Shown here one piece after another: positions 5,459 through 5,682 of a stretch of DNA of 5,682 nt. Source of the stretch: Thermoleophilia bacterium. Its GTDB lineage: Bacteria; Actinomycetota; Thermoleophilia; RBG-16-64-13. Every line of letters starts with the position of its first letter. The stretch's first letter is position 1. The notes under the pieces were generated by a model, which saw only the letters and a program-made list of their open reading frames with translations, was not told where the DNA came from and searched no databases. The translations under genes were made by a program, and so were the position numbers. The stretch lies in contig JAFGIH010000670.1 of NCBI GenBank assembly GCA_016929985.1, positions 1 to 5,682 on the forward strand, in the 5' to 3' direction.

Positions 5459-5463
5459 CCTCC
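5459..5463 (-). promoter_or_regulatory. Shine-Dalgarno deciding the TTG start of usp
   Basis: The minus strand reads GGAGG (within GGGAGG), 6 nt before the TTG at 5452. The strong site at ideal spacing, together with the family N terminus starting exactly there, justifies the unusual TTG start. Confidence 0.75.
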
Positions 5464-5488
5464 CGCCGTAGACACCACTACCCAGGGA

Positions 5489-5561
5489 TGGAGGATACCG
5501 GGGTCGAACCGGCGACCTCCGCCGTGCAAAGGCGGCGCTCTCCCAACTGAGCTAATCCCCC
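5489..5561 (-). tRNA. tRNA-Ala (anticodon TGC)
   Basis: This is a complete 73-nt cloverleaf on the minus strand. The acceptor stem GGGGGAT pairs with ATCCTCC (one G-T wobble). The D arm is GCTC/GAGC. The anticodon stem CCGCC/GGCGG encloses loop TTTGCAC with anticodon TGC. The T arm is GCCGG-TTCGACC-CCGGT, and the discriminator is A. The 3' CCA is not encoded: TCC follows the discriminator. It lies 38 nt downstream of the CCA of tRNA-Ile. Confidence 0.97.
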
Positions 5562-5599
5562 GAATAAGGTGATATGGAACCTACCGGCCGGAAAATCGA

Positions 5600-5676
<77 letters not shown>

Positions 5677-5682
5677 ATGCGC

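Overview
The window is GC-rich, densely packed bacterial chromosome with frequent GTG/TTG starts. Two promoter-like elements sit at leaderless or near-leaderless distance from start codons, and a tRNA-Ile/tRNA-Ala pair lies outside any rRNA operon. Together these suggest an actinobacterium-like genome, perhaps an anaerobic Coriobacteriia-type lineage because a lactate-racemase-cofactor gene (larB) is present. The taxonomic placement is inference from gene content and style, not a database match. I see no mobile element, CRISPR array, prophage or origin.

Layout. The left fifth (66-1223, + strand) is wecB, a complete non-hydrolysing UDP-GlcNAc 2-epimerase. Everything else is on the minus strand. 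In transcription order (right to left) it reads: tRNA-Ile(GAT), tRNA-Ala(TGC), a universal stress protein (TTG start), a 180-nt intergenic region rich in inverted repeats that carries a good sigma70-type promoter, a four-TM membrane protein with a degenerate GGDEF-like domain, a 75-nt structured gap, ddl (D-Ala-D-Ala ligase), a COG2159-type amidohydrolase, and larB. wecB and larB converge, and their stop codons share one CTAG tetranucleotide.

Function. ddl and wecB both serve envelope building: peptidoglycan dipeptide and UDP-ManNAc supply. ddl, the amidohydrolase and larB look like one operon. ddl and the amidohydrolase are 13 nt apart, with the amidohydrolase Shine-Dalgarno sequence in that gap. 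The amidohydrolase and larB overlap by 4 nt (GTGA). LarB performs the first committed step of the nickel-pincer nucleotide cofactor of lactate racemase and related enzymes. Coupling of that step to an uncharacterised metal-dependent hydrolase and to a D-Ala-D-Ala ligase is the most interesting biological point here. The catalytically degenerate membrane GGDEF-like protein and its operator-like promoter region come second. Most of the window is otherwise ordinary housekeeping sequence.
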